Source: Candidatus Pacearchaeota archaeon
GTDB lineage: Archaea > Nanobdellota > Nanobdellia > Pacearchaeales > GW2011-AR1
Length of the DNA: 48,944 bases
Assembly: GCA_018304165.1 (NCBI GenBank)
Contig: JAGVWS010000036.1
Location: forward strand, 1-48,944
Direction of reading: 5' to 3'
Under the pieces are notes generated by a model that did not search any database, had not been told where the DNA came from, and saw only the letters and a list, made by a program, of their open reading frames with translations. This document shows positions 22,670 through 30,632 of this stretch, piece by piece (within the stretch, counting starts at the first letter, position 1; each line of letters opens with the position of its first letter). Made by a program: the position numbers and the translations under genes.

Positions 22670-23890
22670 ATGGAAAAAATATCCTTAAAAGAAATTTATC
22701 TTGATAACGCAGCAACGACTTATACTGACAAGCGCGTCGTTGATGAGATGTTGAAGTACATGTCGGGCGATGGAGTTTACGGCAATCCAGGCAGTTTTAA
22801 CACTATTGGCTTGAAGGCTAAGAAAGCCCTTGATGATGCCCGCCAAAGAGCAGCTAATATCCTTGGATGCAATAGTTCAGAAATCATTTTCACCGGAAGC
22901 GGCACTGAAAGCATCAATTTAGCTCTGCAGGGCATTGCCCGCGCTAACATGAACAGCAAGAAAAAGCATATTATTACATCAAAAGTTGAGCACAAAGCAG
23001 TTCTTGAAACCTGTGAATATCTTGAAAGTACTGGTTTCAAAGTTACCTATCTGGATGTTGATGAATTCGGATTAGTTAAGCCTGAAAAGCTTGGGGCTGC
23101 TCTAACTGATGAAACCCTCCTCGTTTCAATCATGTACGCTAATAATGAGGTTGGAAGCGTTAATAATATTCCTGAGCTTGTTAAGGTTTGTAAAGAAAGC
23201 GGAAAAAAGGTTTTATTCCACACTGATGCCTGTCAGGCTGCAGGATACCTTGATATTAATATTAAGAATTTGGGGGTTGACCTAATGACAATTAATGCCA
23301 GTAAGCTCTATGGACCCAAGGGAGTTGGTTTGTTATACATCCGACAAGGAGTGGTTTTAAAGCCCATAATTATTGGCGGAGGCCAGGAGAGAGGTTTGAG
23401 GAGCGGAACTGAAAACGTCGCTGGAATAGTTGGTTTTGTTAAAGCCCTGGAAATCGCTGAGCAGGAGAAAAATTCTGAAGTTAAGCGTTTGACCGAGCTT
23501 CGTGATTATCTTATTAAAAACCTGATGGAAAAAATACCTAAAGTCTTATTGAATGGCCATCCAATGCAAAGGCTTCCAAACAACGCCAATTTAAGTTTTA
23601 TTGATGTTGAAGGAGAAGCGATTATGCTCATGATGAATGAAGTTGCAGGCATTTGTGCCAGCTCAGGAAGCGCCTGCACTTCCAAGACTCTTGATCCGAG
23701 CCATGTTATCCTTGCTCTCGGCAGGCCTTATGAAGTCGCTCATGGGAGCATTCGTTTCACTCTCGGCCGCTCAACAACAAAAGCAAATATTGACAAAGTA
23801 ATTGAAGTCCTTCCGGGAATTATTGAAAAGCTGCGAGAAATTAGTCCTGTCAATCTTAAAATGGAGGAGGTTTTGCCGATAGGGAAATGA
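22670..23890 (+). CDS. Cysteine desulfurase, NifS/IscS type
   Basis: This PLP enzyme removes sulfur from cysteine as a persulfide for Fe-S cluster assembly and possibly tRNA thiolation. The 406-aa fold-type I protein shows YLDNAATT near the N-terminus, SKVEHKAV (H108), TDACQAAG, the PLP lysine K212 in NASKLYGPKG, RSGTENVAG, and the mobile active-site loop with C336 in SSGSACTS, which is typical of the NifS/IscS group. It overlaps the IscU-like gene by four bases and leads a three-gene Fe-S operon. A GTTAACTT box at the start suggests redox or iron control. Confidence 0.95.
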   Translation: MEKISLKEIYLDNAATTYTDKRVVDEMLKYMSGDGVYGNPGSFNTIGLKAKKALDDARQRAANILGCNSSEIIFTGSGTESINLALQGIARANMNSKKKHIITSKVEHKAVLETCEYLESTGFKVTYLDVDEFGLVKPEKLGAALTDETLLVSIMYANNEVGSVNNIPELVKVCKESGKKVLFHTDACQAAGYLDINIKNLGVDLMTINASKLYGPKGVGLLYIRQGVVLKPIIIGGGQERGLRSGTENVAGIVGFVKALEIAEQEKNSEVKRLTELRDYLIKNLMEKIPKVLLNGHPMQRLPNNANLSFIDVEGEAIMLMMNEVAGICASSGSACTSKTLDPSHVILALGRPYEVAHGSIRFTLGRSTTKANIDKVIEVLPGIIEKLREISPVNLKMEEVLPIGK

Positions 23891-24618
23891 AAATGGAAAA
23901 AGAAGAAATGATAGATGACGAACTCTCATCTGTTAATGAATTGAAAGTTATTCCAATGCGTCATAAGGACGTTGAGGCAAAAGTTAAAGCTGGCAAAGTG
24001 GAAGAATGGTTCTATACTGATATTGTTAAGGATCACTTCTTCAATCCCCGTAATTTATTGAGAAGCGATGATGACTTAAAAAAATTTGCTCATGATGGTT
24101 ATGGGAGTGTGGGTGCGGCAGCGTGCGGCGATAAAATGGATATGTGGATTAAGATTGATAAGGAAAACGATAAAATCATTGGCTGCTTGTTTAAAACTTT
24201 TGGATGCGGGAGTGCAATTGCTAGCACCTCCATGCTTACTGTAATGATTACAGAAAATGGCGGAATGCTTATTGAGCAAGCTCTCAAAATTAAGCCACAA
24301 GATATAGTTAAGAGGCTTGGCGACTTGCCTCAGAGAAAATTCCATTGTTCGGTTCTCGGTGATAAATCTCTTCGTCAGGCAATTAATGATTATTTCAGAA
24401 GAACTGGCCAGAACGACAGGATTGTCATTGAGGGAGCACAAGTTGTTGATATGGCCTTGAAGATTACTGACAAGGATATTGAGGAAGCTGTTCTTGACGG
24501 AGCACACGACTTTGAAGCTGTTCAGAAGAAAACAAAGGTGGGCGTTCATGACAAATCATGCATCCCAAAAGTTAAGGAATTAATCGAGTTTTATAAGCAG
24601 AAGTACTATGGAGGATAA
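23887..24618 (+). CDS. IscU/NifU-type Fe-S scaffold with BFD-like tail
   Basis: Residues 40-175 are an IscU-type scaffold with the three cluster cysteines C80 (AACGDKMD, with the conserved D82), C107 (FGCGSAIASTS) and C154 (KFHCSVLGD). Residues 190-240 resemble the central BFD-like domain of NifU (ITDKDIEEAVLDGAHDFEAV), but the usual four cysteines are reduced to one (C225 in KSCIPKV), so it probably cannot hold its own 2Fe-2S cluster. An unusual 35-residue charged leader precedes the scaffold. Overlap with the desulfurase gene supports a complex with it. Confidence 0.9.
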   Translation: MKMEKEEMIDDELSSVNELKVIPMRHKDVEAKVKAGKVEEWFYTDIVKDHFFNPRNLLRSDDDLKKFAHDGYGSVGAAACGDKMDMWIKIDKENDKIIGCLFKTFGCGSAIASTSMLTVMITENGGMLIEQALKIKPQDIVKRLGDLPQRKFHCSVLGDKSLRQAINDYFRRTGQNDRIVIEGAQVVDMALKITDKDIEEAVLDGAHDFEAVQKKTKVGVHDKSCIPKVKELIEFYKQKYYGG

Positions 24619-24619
24619 T

Positions 24620-25336
24620 ATGAGTAAAAAAGGAAATCAAGTTAGCTTAGAAGAGAGAAAAATTAATGTTAATACTGCACGTGCTGCTAAATTAGGCGAG
24701 GCTGATGGTGGTTTGAATAATGATCATATTTCAGCTAATAAACCTCTAAAAATCTCAAAAGACTGGACTATTGCTGAAATTTTTGAGCGTTTTCCCAAGC
24801 ATATTGATGAGCTTTCAGAAATCATGGCTGATTACGGTCTCCATTGCGTGGGATGTCAAGTAAATGCTTACGAAACTCTTGAGCAGGGCTGTCTTGGGCA
24901 TGGCCTTGATGGCAAGGTGGTTAAAAATCTTGTGAATGATCTGAATAAAATAATATCTGACAAAAAGAATAAAACAGTATCTAACAATGGAAATCTGATT
25001 ACATTGACAGATAGCGCAAAAAGCAGGTTATTGGAGATATTAAACAATAAATCCAGAGAGGTTGGTAGGAAAGTCTTTTTGAGAATTAACTGTAGCGGCG
25101 GGGGTGAAAGCAAGGACTCCTGCTGTCAAGTTATTTATTCCTTCGGCTTTGAGAAGAATGTCATGGAGAATGATGCAGCCATTCCCATCAAGAACTCAAA
25201 TATAAATGTAATAGTGAAGAAGGAGGATATTGACAAGTTCAATGGGCTGGAAGTGGATTATATAGAAGATGGCAAAGTAAAGGGCTTCAAGATAACAAAT
25301 AATAAACTAAACTCCGGATGCGCATGCTGCGGATAA
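24620..25336 (+). CDS. DUF1858 redox domain fused to IscA-like carrier
   Basis: Two domains are joined. Residues about 47-115 match the DUF1858/prismane-associated disulfide domain (IAEIFERFPKHIDELSEIM, with C80-x-x-C83 in GLHCVGCQV). Residues 129-242 match HesB/IscA A-type carriers (ITLTDSAKSRLLEIL, RINCSGGG, and the C-terminal C-x-C in SGCACCG, with C162 as the upstream ligand). The carrier would receive or donate Fe-S clusters; the fused CxxC may supply electrons or sulfur. I chose the ATG at 24620 because GGAGG precedes it by five bases; the track start at 24608 lies at that ribosome-binding site. Confidence 0.85.
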   Translation: MSKKGNQVSLEERKINVNTARAAKLGEADGGLNNDHISANKPLKISKDWTIAEIFERFPKHIDELSEIMADYGLHCVGCQVNAYETLEQGCLGHGLDGKVVKNLVNDLNKIISDKKNKTVSNNGNLITLTDSAKSRLLEILNNKSREVGRKVFLRINCSGGGESKDSCCQVIYSFGFEKNVMENDAAIPIKNSNINVIVKKEDIDKFNGLEVDYIEDGKVKGFKITNNKLNSGCACCG

Positions 25337-25393
25337 ATAATAAAAATTAATAAAACCAATAAATTAGTGAATAATAAAAATTGTGTAAAAAGT

Positions 25394-25416
25394 GTTAGTT
25401 ACTTAGATGAACTAAC
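25394..25416. terminator. Hairpin after Fe-S operon
   Basis: GTTAGTT and AACTAAC form a perfect 7-base stem with a 9-base loop in the 164-base spacer after the IscA fusion. It may end the operon's mRNA or regulate the ferredoxin gene. No T-run follows directly, so terminator function is uncertain. Confidence 0.3.
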
Positions 25417-25500
25417 CTGCTTGAATGAGCCAATACTTGCTTTAACATTTCATTTTATATATTAATTAAATAAATCTTAAATTGTCTAAAGGGCTAAATC

Positions 25501-25770
25501 ATGGCTATCTTAAAAACAGAAGACAAAGAAGTTGAAGTTCCCGATAATGAATCATTAATTGATGCTGCCCAGGAGCTGGGTGTTTTATTCAGCTGTGAGA
25601 ATGGGACTTGCGGGACCTGCCTGACAAATATTGAGGAAGGCGAAGAGAACCTTAATGAGCTGACTCCTGCCGAGAAAGACTATGGAATTGAAGAAGGAGA
25701 AAACAGAAGGCTCATGTGCCAGTGCAGGATTAAGGAAGGAGAAGTAAAGATAAGATATGATGGTTTTTGA
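25501..25770 (+). CDS. 2Fe-2S ferredoxin, plant type
   Basis: The 89-aa protein carries the plant-type 2Fe-2S ligand pattern C-x4-C-x2-C (C32, C37, C40 in SCENGTCGTCL) and a distal C73 in RLMCQCRI, with a further C75. It would pass single electrons between reductases and redox enzymes in the cytosol. The short length lacks any fused reductase domain. It follows the Fe-S assembly operon by 164 bases, so it is a likely client, and the flavin reductase at 29915 is a plausible partner. Confidence 0.9.
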   Translation: MAILKTEDKEVEVPDNESLIDAAQELGVLFSCENGTCGTCLTNIEEGEENLNELTPAEKDYGIEEGENRRLMCQCRIKEGEVKIRYDGF

Positions 25771-25772
25771 AA

Positions 25773-26024
25773 ATGCTGACTAAAAAAAGATTGTAAAATA
25801 TTTTAAAGAAGAGAATTCTAATGATGTTACTCTTGAAAATCTATTCAAGGATTTGAAGCTTGAAGCTAAGGATTTACCAGTCCTTTAATTCTTTTTAGAG
25901 CAGCTTATTAATGAAAAGATTATAATTCGTGGTCACACTATGAAAGGAATTTATTGACAAATTCTTTGCAGTTTGAAACTTCTAATAGATGGCTTGAATT
26001 GATTAATTTAGCAAGTAAGAATTA
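25773..26024 (+). pseudogene. Decayed small helical gene
   Basis: An ATG at 25773 reads MLTKK. If one A is added to the A-run that follows, it continues as KKIVKYFKEENSNDVTLENL. The frame then has a TAA inside KDLPVL*FFLEQLINEKIII and a further break before a coherent end (LQFETSNRWLELINLASKN). At least three lesions make an active gene unlikely. The fragments suggest a small winged-helix-like protein, which is only an impression. It starts three bases after the ferredoxin stop codon. Confidence 0.6.
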
Positions 26025-26291
26025 ATTTTCTTTAACTATTCTTTCTATGTTGTCTTTTTTACTATTTATCCAAAGATAAACAGAAATAAAAGCTATTTCT
26101 ATGAATATTAAAAACAAACTTAGAATTATTAGTAGCGATAAATTATTGCTTAACATTTCTATAGAAACAAACATATAAGAAAGCACTCCAATGAGAAGAG
26201 AGATAGCTACTGTCCAAATTACATTTACGTACGTAAGGTATGTCTGATATTTAAAATTTAATAAAGTAATATCTTTATTACTTAACCCCAT
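26022..26291 (-). CDS. Small two-TM membrane protein, 89 aa
   Basis: The protein has two hydrophobic helices (VIWTVAISLLIGVLSYMFV and LLIILSLFLIFIEIAFISVYLW) separated by a short polar loop, and a basic C-terminal tail (NSKKDNIERIVKEN). No functional motif is visible. It overlaps the preceding 62-aa membrane protein gene by 10 bases, so the two are translated together and may form a complex. Its family is unknown to me. Confidence 0.6.
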   Translation of the reverse strand: MGLSNKDITLLNFKYQTYLTYVNVIWTVAISLLIGVLSYMFVSIEMLSNNLSLLIILSLFLIFIEIAFISVYLWINSKKDNIERIVKEN

Positions 26292-26470
26292 TTTCTTAGT
26301 CCGCCCATAAGAGATAATAATGCTCCGATTAACAGAGAAAGTATTGGTGCTATAATAATCTGGCTTCTTGTCGGTATTGTTATTGCGAAACCACCCAGCC
26401 CAACTATTATAAGAACTATTCCGATAATTAAAGATAACAGATTTATAGTTTCTTTTGTGCCTTTTCTCAC
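26282..26470 (-). CDS. Small two-TM membrane protein, 62 aa
   Basis: This short protein has two membrane helices (LLSLIIGIVLIIVGLGGFAI and IIIAPILSLLIGALLSLMGG) joined by the loop TIPTRSQ. Small size, overlap with the downstream 89-aa membrane gene and lack of cysteines are all that can be said. It is divergent from the SOD gene. A real gene is likely because of the strong helices and the tight coupling, but no function is assigned. Confidence 0.5.
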   Translation of the reverse strand: MRKGTKETINLLSLIIGIVLIIVGLGGFAITIPTRSQIIIAPILSLLIGALLSLMGGLRKWG

Positions 26471-26589
26471 TTTTTCACCCTCTTTTTTATTGCTATAAGT
26501 ATGATTATTCTACTTTAAAACCTTTGTGTCTTCTTGATGGATTTCTTTTTCGTTTATTTTTTACTCTCCTCTGCTAACCACCAACCGAT

Positions 26590-26638
26590 AAGTTAACAGA
26601 GAACTTCATTCCAAAGCTTAATAAACTATAGTTAACTT
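26590..26638 (+). promoter_or_regulatory. Paired GTTAACTT boxes upstream of SOD
   Basis: AAGTTAAC (26590-26597) and GTTAACTT (26631-26638) are inverted copies of the box found at the peroxiredoxin and cysteine desulfurase genes. The right copy overlaps a perfect palindrome, AACTATAGTT (26624-26633), and ends three bases before the SOD start at 26642. A TATA-like CTTAATAAA lies between the two copies. Confidence 0.55.
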
Positions 26639-26641
26639 TTC

Positions 26642-27277
26642 ATGCTCATGTATAAAATAGAAGAGCTTGGCTTTGAGCTTCCTGAGCTTCCGTTTGCTTA
26701 CAATGCCCTTGAGCCCTACATGGATGAAGAAACAATGAAGATTCATCATAGCAAGCATCATAAGGCTTATGCTGACAAGCTTAAGGGAGTTGCAGAAAAG
26801 AATGGATTCTCCTCGCAAAAACCCTTAGACTTGATTAAGAATATTAATAGTCTGCCTAAGGAAGCTCAGAAAGGCGTTAGGAATTTTGGCGGGGGGCATA
26901 TTAATCATTCTTTCTTTTGGACAGTTCTAAAGAAGGGCATCAGCCACGACAATTTAGAAGTTATCAGAGCCATTGAGAAGAAGTTTGAAAGCTACGAAAA
27001 ATTTGTTGAGCAGTTCACTAATGCCTCAAATACTTTTTTCGGAAGCGGGTGGACATGGTTAGTTGTTAATGCTAATAAAGAACTAGAAATAATTAATACT
27101 GCCAACCAAGACAGTCCTTACAGCAATAATCAGAAGCCAATACTTTGTTTGGATTTATGGGAGCATGCATACTATATCCTATACAAATGGAACCGCGCAG
27201 AATATGTCAAGAATTGGTGGAACATAGTCAATTGGGAGAAGGTGAATGAATATTACTTGGAAGCGATGAGGGAATAG
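26642..27277 (+). CDS. Superoxide dismutase, Fe/Mn type
   Basis: The enzyme converts superoxide to O2 and H2O2, which the nearby peroxiredoxin could remove. The 211-aa protein has the family landmarks ELPFAYNALEPYMDEETM, the HHSKHH metal region (H35), NHSFFW (H89), FGSGWTWLV, and the C-terminal DLWEHAYY ligands D171 and H175. Metal choice (Fe or Mn) cannot be read with certainty. The start may be 26642 or the ATG at 26648. GTTAACTT boxes precede it, and a TrmB-type regulator is encoded convergently downstream. Confidence 0.95.
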   Translation: MLMYKIEELGFELPELPFAYNALEPYMDEETMKIHHSKHHKAYADKLKGVAEKNGFSSQKPLDLIKNINSLPKEAQKGVRNFGGGHINHSFFWTVLKKGISHDNLEVIRAIEKKFESYEKFVEQFTNASNTFFGSGWTWLVVNANKELEIINTANQDSPYSNNQKPILCLDLWEHAYYILYKWNRAEYVKNWWNIVNWEKVNEYYLEAMRE

Positions 27278-27282
27278 ACTAT

Positions 27283-28011
27283 TTACTTGGCTATCTTCCA
27301 TAATAAATCAAAATATTGTTTGAATGATTTTGCTGATTCTCTTGATTCTATCACAAAGGCCATTATTTTAGGTTCATAAAACACGATTAAGACTTTATTA
27401 TTAATTATCTCTAATGAAACAGGTGTTATGTATTCTCCTGGCATCACCCTTACTTTAGTTAGCGGTTGCCTCTTTCTTTCATTAATTAATTCTTTGGCAT
27501 CTTTATTGTAAATGATCTTCATTTTCACTTTTTTTCTTGCCCTTACTTTGTTGAATTCTTTAAAATATCCTGCAAGAATATCTGCTGATTTTGGTGCACC
27601 TATAATGAGCCACTCATCGTTTTTATGCGAGTCTTTTAAGATGTCTTCCCAGATTGCTTTTACGCTCTCTGTGCCAACATGAATTGTTGCTTTGACATCT
27701 TTTGAGATTTTATTATAAATTTTTTCTAGATTAATAATCTCTTTTTCGGCTGTTATCAACTCTTTCTTTTTGTTCGCTACTATTTTATTTAATAATTTAG
27801 GATTAGCGGGCTCAAAGAGCCTCTTTTTAGCTTCCATTACCTCGTTAACAAGTCCAATCTTAGAAAGTTTATTCAGAGCTTTGTAGACTGAAACTCTGTT
27901 AAGGTTCGTGCCTTTTGATATCTCAGTTATGTTGGATATCTTGCTCTTTAATAAAAAATTGTAAACCGCCCATTCGCTATCTAATAAACCCAAATCCTTG
28001 GTTATACTCAT
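27283..28011 (-). CDS. TrmB-family transcriptional regulator
   Basis: Residues 1-75 form the TrmB winged helix (LGLLDSEWAVYNFLLKSKIS, NLNRVSVYKALNKLSKIGLV). A short coiled-coil (NKKKELITAEKEIINLEKIY) follows, then the small TrmB C-terminal domain with IHVGTESVKAIWEDIL and WLIIGAPKSADIL. TrmB proteins usually sense sugars or other metabolites. This one lacks the long sugar-binding domain of the Thermococcus type. A GTATG/CATAC inverted pair lies just before its start. It ends five bases from the SOD stop, convergently. Confidence 0.85.
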   Translation of the reverse strand: MSITKDLGLLDSEWAVYNFLLKSKISNITEISKGTNLNRVSVYKALNKLSKIGLVNEVMEAKKRLFEPANPKLLNKIVANKKKELITAEKEIINLEKIYNKISKDVKATIHVGTESVKAIWEDILKDSHKNDEWLIIGAPKSADILAGYFKEFNKVRARKKVKMKIIYNKDAKELINERKRQPLTKVRVMPGEYITPVSLEIINNKVLIVFYEPKIMAFVIESRESAKSFKQYFDLLWKIAK

Positions 28012-28105
28012 AATGTATGTTGTTTTTCTGCATACTTAAACTTTTCTATTCGTTGTATATTGATAGTCAACAAAAACTTATAATGGATTAATAGATAGTT
28101 TCTAA

Positions 28106-28669
28106 ATGACTATGGGATATAGAGATAGCAGAGAGTATAAGCAATGGCTTAAAATTGCTCAGCAAGATCCTACCTGGAGGCGCGAGCAAGAGACAGCACG
28201 ATTGCGTGAGAAGGCAGAACGTGCAATATGCAGATATCACACAAGTGTTGGAGATTACTTAATTCCCGGTGCAATTCTACTTATAGGGCTGGGCGCTATG
28301 ACGTTTGGTGACTATTTAATAGGACAGATAAAACCCAAAACTCCTTATTTAACCCAATATCTGTCTGCTTTTCACAATCAACAGTTACTCATTGTCAGCA
28401 GGAATAATGATGGAGATATAACTTATCTCGTTAGAGGTCCGAAGGAAGATAAGCGATTGATTACTTATGTTAGTACTGAAGGAGATTTAAAACCAGAAAT
28501 AATGTATGTGGGATTGGAACCAAGTCCAAAAAGAGATCTTTCCAAAGATGATTTGAAACCATGGACAGAAATTGGCTATAAGTTCAAAAACTTGAGACTG
28601 GAAGATATACCTTTGGTGGATGAGACTATAGATGTGAAAAACAAATTTTTAGAAGATTTGCCAGATTGA
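28106..28669 (+). CDS. Hypothetical single-pass membrane protein
   Basis: I do not recognise this 187-aa protein. Residues 1-50 are charged and helical (REQETARLREKAERAICRYH). One TM helix follows (YLIPGAILLIGLGAMTFGDY), and the C-terminal 110 residues are mixed alpha/beta (QLLIVSRNNDGDITYLVRGP), predicted outside if the basic N-terminus is cytosolic. No cysteine pair or catalytic motif is visible. It is divergent from the TrmB gene across 94 bases and may be its target; that is inferred only from position. Confidence 0.55.
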   Translation: MTMGYRDSREYKQWLKIAQQDPTWRREQETARLREKAERAICRYHTSVGDYLIPGAILLIGLGAMTFGDYLIGQIKPKTPYLTQYLSAFHNQQLLIVSRNNDGDITYLVRGPKEDKRLITYVSTEGDLKPEIMYVGLEPSPKRDLSKDDLKPWTEIGYKFKNLRLEDIPLVDETIDVKNKFLEDLPD

Positions 28670-28775
28670 AAGTTGACGCCATTAATTTTTTATAAAATTG
28701 CTCTTCCACAAGCTTATTAAAGGCTGTATTTATTGATAATTAAGAATATTTTAATTTATTGAAAGGAGGTAAGAA

Positions 28776-29528
28776 ATGTCTGAAAAAGAAAATATTGAAG
28801 ACGTAGTAACGTTTAAGAAAGGCACTTTGTGGAAGCTGGCTCTGGGCATTTTAGCGATATTACTGATAGTGTCTATATTTACTGGAGGTTTCAAAGGCAG
28901 CAGTAGTTCTGATGGTTCCGGAAGTTCGGGCGGTTCTGGGAGCTCTGAAGTTGATTTAAGCGCATTCATGAGCGATGAATCATTATATCCTTTTCTTGGC
29001 TCTAAGGACGCAGACACTACAGTTATAGAGTTTTCAGATTTTCAGTGTCCTTACTGCGCCATGGCTTCAGGTTTGCCTTCATGGATTGACGACTACAAGT
29101 CAAGATTTGGCGATTTGATAGGTTCAGCTCAAAAAGTAAAGCAGTTAGCTATTGATGGAAAATTACGATTCATTTATGTTCCAATGAGTTTCTTAGGTAA
29201 AGAATCAGTATATGCTGCTCAGGCAGCGCTATGCGCTAACGAGCAGGGCAAGTTCTGGGAGATGCATGACGCTATATTCAAGGCTCATGATTCCAGCGAA
29301 GGAACAGGGAAGTATGAAAAGAACAAGCTTAAGATTCTGGCTGAAGGCATTAAGGGATTGAACTTCAACGCCTTTGCTGATTGTCTTGACAACGATAAGA
29401 CTCTGGAAGCCGTTTACTTGGCTGCTAATGAAGCCAGCAAAGCTGCTAGTGGTACTCCGACATTCTATGTTAACGGCAAGAAGTATCCCGGCTCGTGGCA
29501 GCAGTTATCATCAGCGATAGGTGCTTAA
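28776..29528 (+). CDS. Membrane-anchored DsbA-like thiol oxidoreductase
   Basis: An N-terminal TM (LWKLALGILAILLIVSIFTG) is followed by a Ser/Gly linker and a thioredoxin-fold DsbA domain with the active site FSDFQCPYCAMA (C91 and C94) and the cis-proline loop ASGTPTFYV. The domain contains the helical insertion typical of the DsbA/BdbD group. It would form or isomerise disulfides in exported proteins such as the Cys-rich PKD proteins. A strong AAAGGAGG ribosome-binding site precedes the ATG. The oxidant partner (VKOR or DsbB) is not in the window. Confidence 0.9.
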   Translation: MSEKENIEDVVTFKKGTLWKLALGILAILLIVSIFTGGFKGSSSSDGSGSSGGSGSSEVDLSAFMSDESLYPFLGSKDADTTVIEFSDFQCPYCAMASGLPSWIDDYKSRFGDLIGSAQKVKQLAIDGKLRFIYVPMSFLGKESVYAAQAALCANEQGKFWEMHDAIFKAHDSSEGTGKYEKNKLKILAEGIKGLNFNAFADCLDNDKTLEAVYLAANEASKAASGTPTFYVNGKKYPGSWQQLSSAIGA

Positions 29529-29557
29529 TTTTTTATTTTTCTTTTTTATTTTATCTT

Positions 29558-29842
29558 GGTGAGCAGGAACTTTTAGCACCGATAAGTTGCCTTATAACCA
29601 AGAATAATCAACTAATAACTTGTAAAACGCGGACATAAGCTGCATGCAATTATCTGGCATATTGATTAATGTTAAGAGAGTTATTTATGATGAGCATAAA
29701 TGTTATTGATAATAGCTGTAACGAGAGACCAAAATATTTCACTATGTTTTTTGTTCTCTCGAATATATCATAAGACATTATGGAGAAATATTAAATTCTT
29801 ATGCTATATATTAAAAGTTAGTGCAGATTTCCGTTAATAGCC
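29558..29842 (+). mobile_element. MITE-like element, family 2, copy B (with insertion)
   Basis: This copy begins GGTGAGCAG and matches copies A and C along its length. It also carries about 90 extra bases between the GATAATAGC and ATTAAAAGTTAGTGC segments. The insertion itself starts with CGAGAGA and contains TCTCTCG, a small inverted repeat. The right terminus is degraded. Flanks TTTATCTT and TTTATTTT agree at seven of eight positions, a decayed target duplication. The spacer 29529-29914 otherwise shows only a TATA-like TATATAAATT before the next gene. Confidence 0.7.
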
Positions 29843-29914
29843 TTTATTTTTATACATCAGTTAATCAGCCCGGCATAAAAAGGTATATAAATTAACGCTG
29901 TAAGATTAGAAGAG

Positions 29915-30577
29915 ATGGACTTGCAGAAAGTGAAGATACTGAAAATTGAACGGTTAACTCATGATGTCAAGAGATTCGTGCTTAAAAAGCCATCCGATTA
30001 TGCATTCGTGCCGGGGCAGGCTATCCAATTAACAATTGATAAGGACGGCTGGAGAGACGGAAAGAGGTCATTTACTATAACTTCAGCTCCGGATTCAGAT
30101 TTTCTTGAATTAATAATAAAAGAGTATCCAGAGAAGCACGGCGTGACGGAAATGCTTCATAAGATATCTGAAGGGGATTACCTGCTTATAAGCAAGCCCT
30201 TCGGGAAGTTTGACTATGATAAGTCTAAGAGAAAAGTATTCATCGCGGCAGGCTCTGCAATAACAAAATTCCTCTCGCTGTTAAGAGTGCTAAAAAGCAG
30301 TAACGATATTAATAAGCTTAATAATATCATATTGATATATTCAAACAAAACTTCGGGCGATGTAATTCTTGAAGAAGAATTAAAGGAAATATTTTCAGGC
30401 GCCGCCAAAAACCTGGTTTTAGTATTGACGAGAGAGAGCAAGGAAAGTTACATTAACGGAAGAGTCAGTGAGGAGCTTTTAAGAAAATATGTGGACAAAG
30501 AATCCAAAGTGTCGGTTTGTGGCCCTCCGGAGTTCATAAAGAGCATGATGGACTTTGCAAGAAAAATTCAATCTTGA
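29915..30577 (+). CDS. Ferredoxin-NADP reductase-like flavoprotein
   Basis: The 220-aa protein has an FAD-binding barrel with FVPGQAIQLTI and the flavin motif KRSFTITSAP. An NAD(P)-binding half follows, with VFIAAGSAITKFLSLL (a variant of the usual G-G-x-G-I-T-P) and a C-terminal CGPPEFIKSMM. It would move electrons between NAD(P)H and ferredoxin or another one-electron carrier; the 2Fe-2S ferredoxin at 25501 is a candidate. The Pro of GITP is replaced by Lys (AITK), a noticeable deviation in the nicotinamide pocket. Two direct copies of a MITE bracket the gene. Confidence 0.85.
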   Translation: MDLQKVKILKIERLTHDVKRFVLKKPSDYAFVPGQAIQLTIDKDGWRDGKRSFTITSAPDSDFLELIIKEYPEKHGVTEMLHKISEGDYLLISKPFGKFDYDKSKRKVFIAAGSAITKFLSLLRVLKSSNDINKLNNIILIYSNKTSGDVILEEELKEIFSGAAKNLVLVLTRESKESYINGRVSEELLRKYVDKESKVSVCGPPEFIKSMMDFARKIQS

Positions 30578-30632
30578 TTTAATCTTTAATAACAAGATAT
30601 TGCAAAATGCAAGAGTTAATATTAAAAATTAA

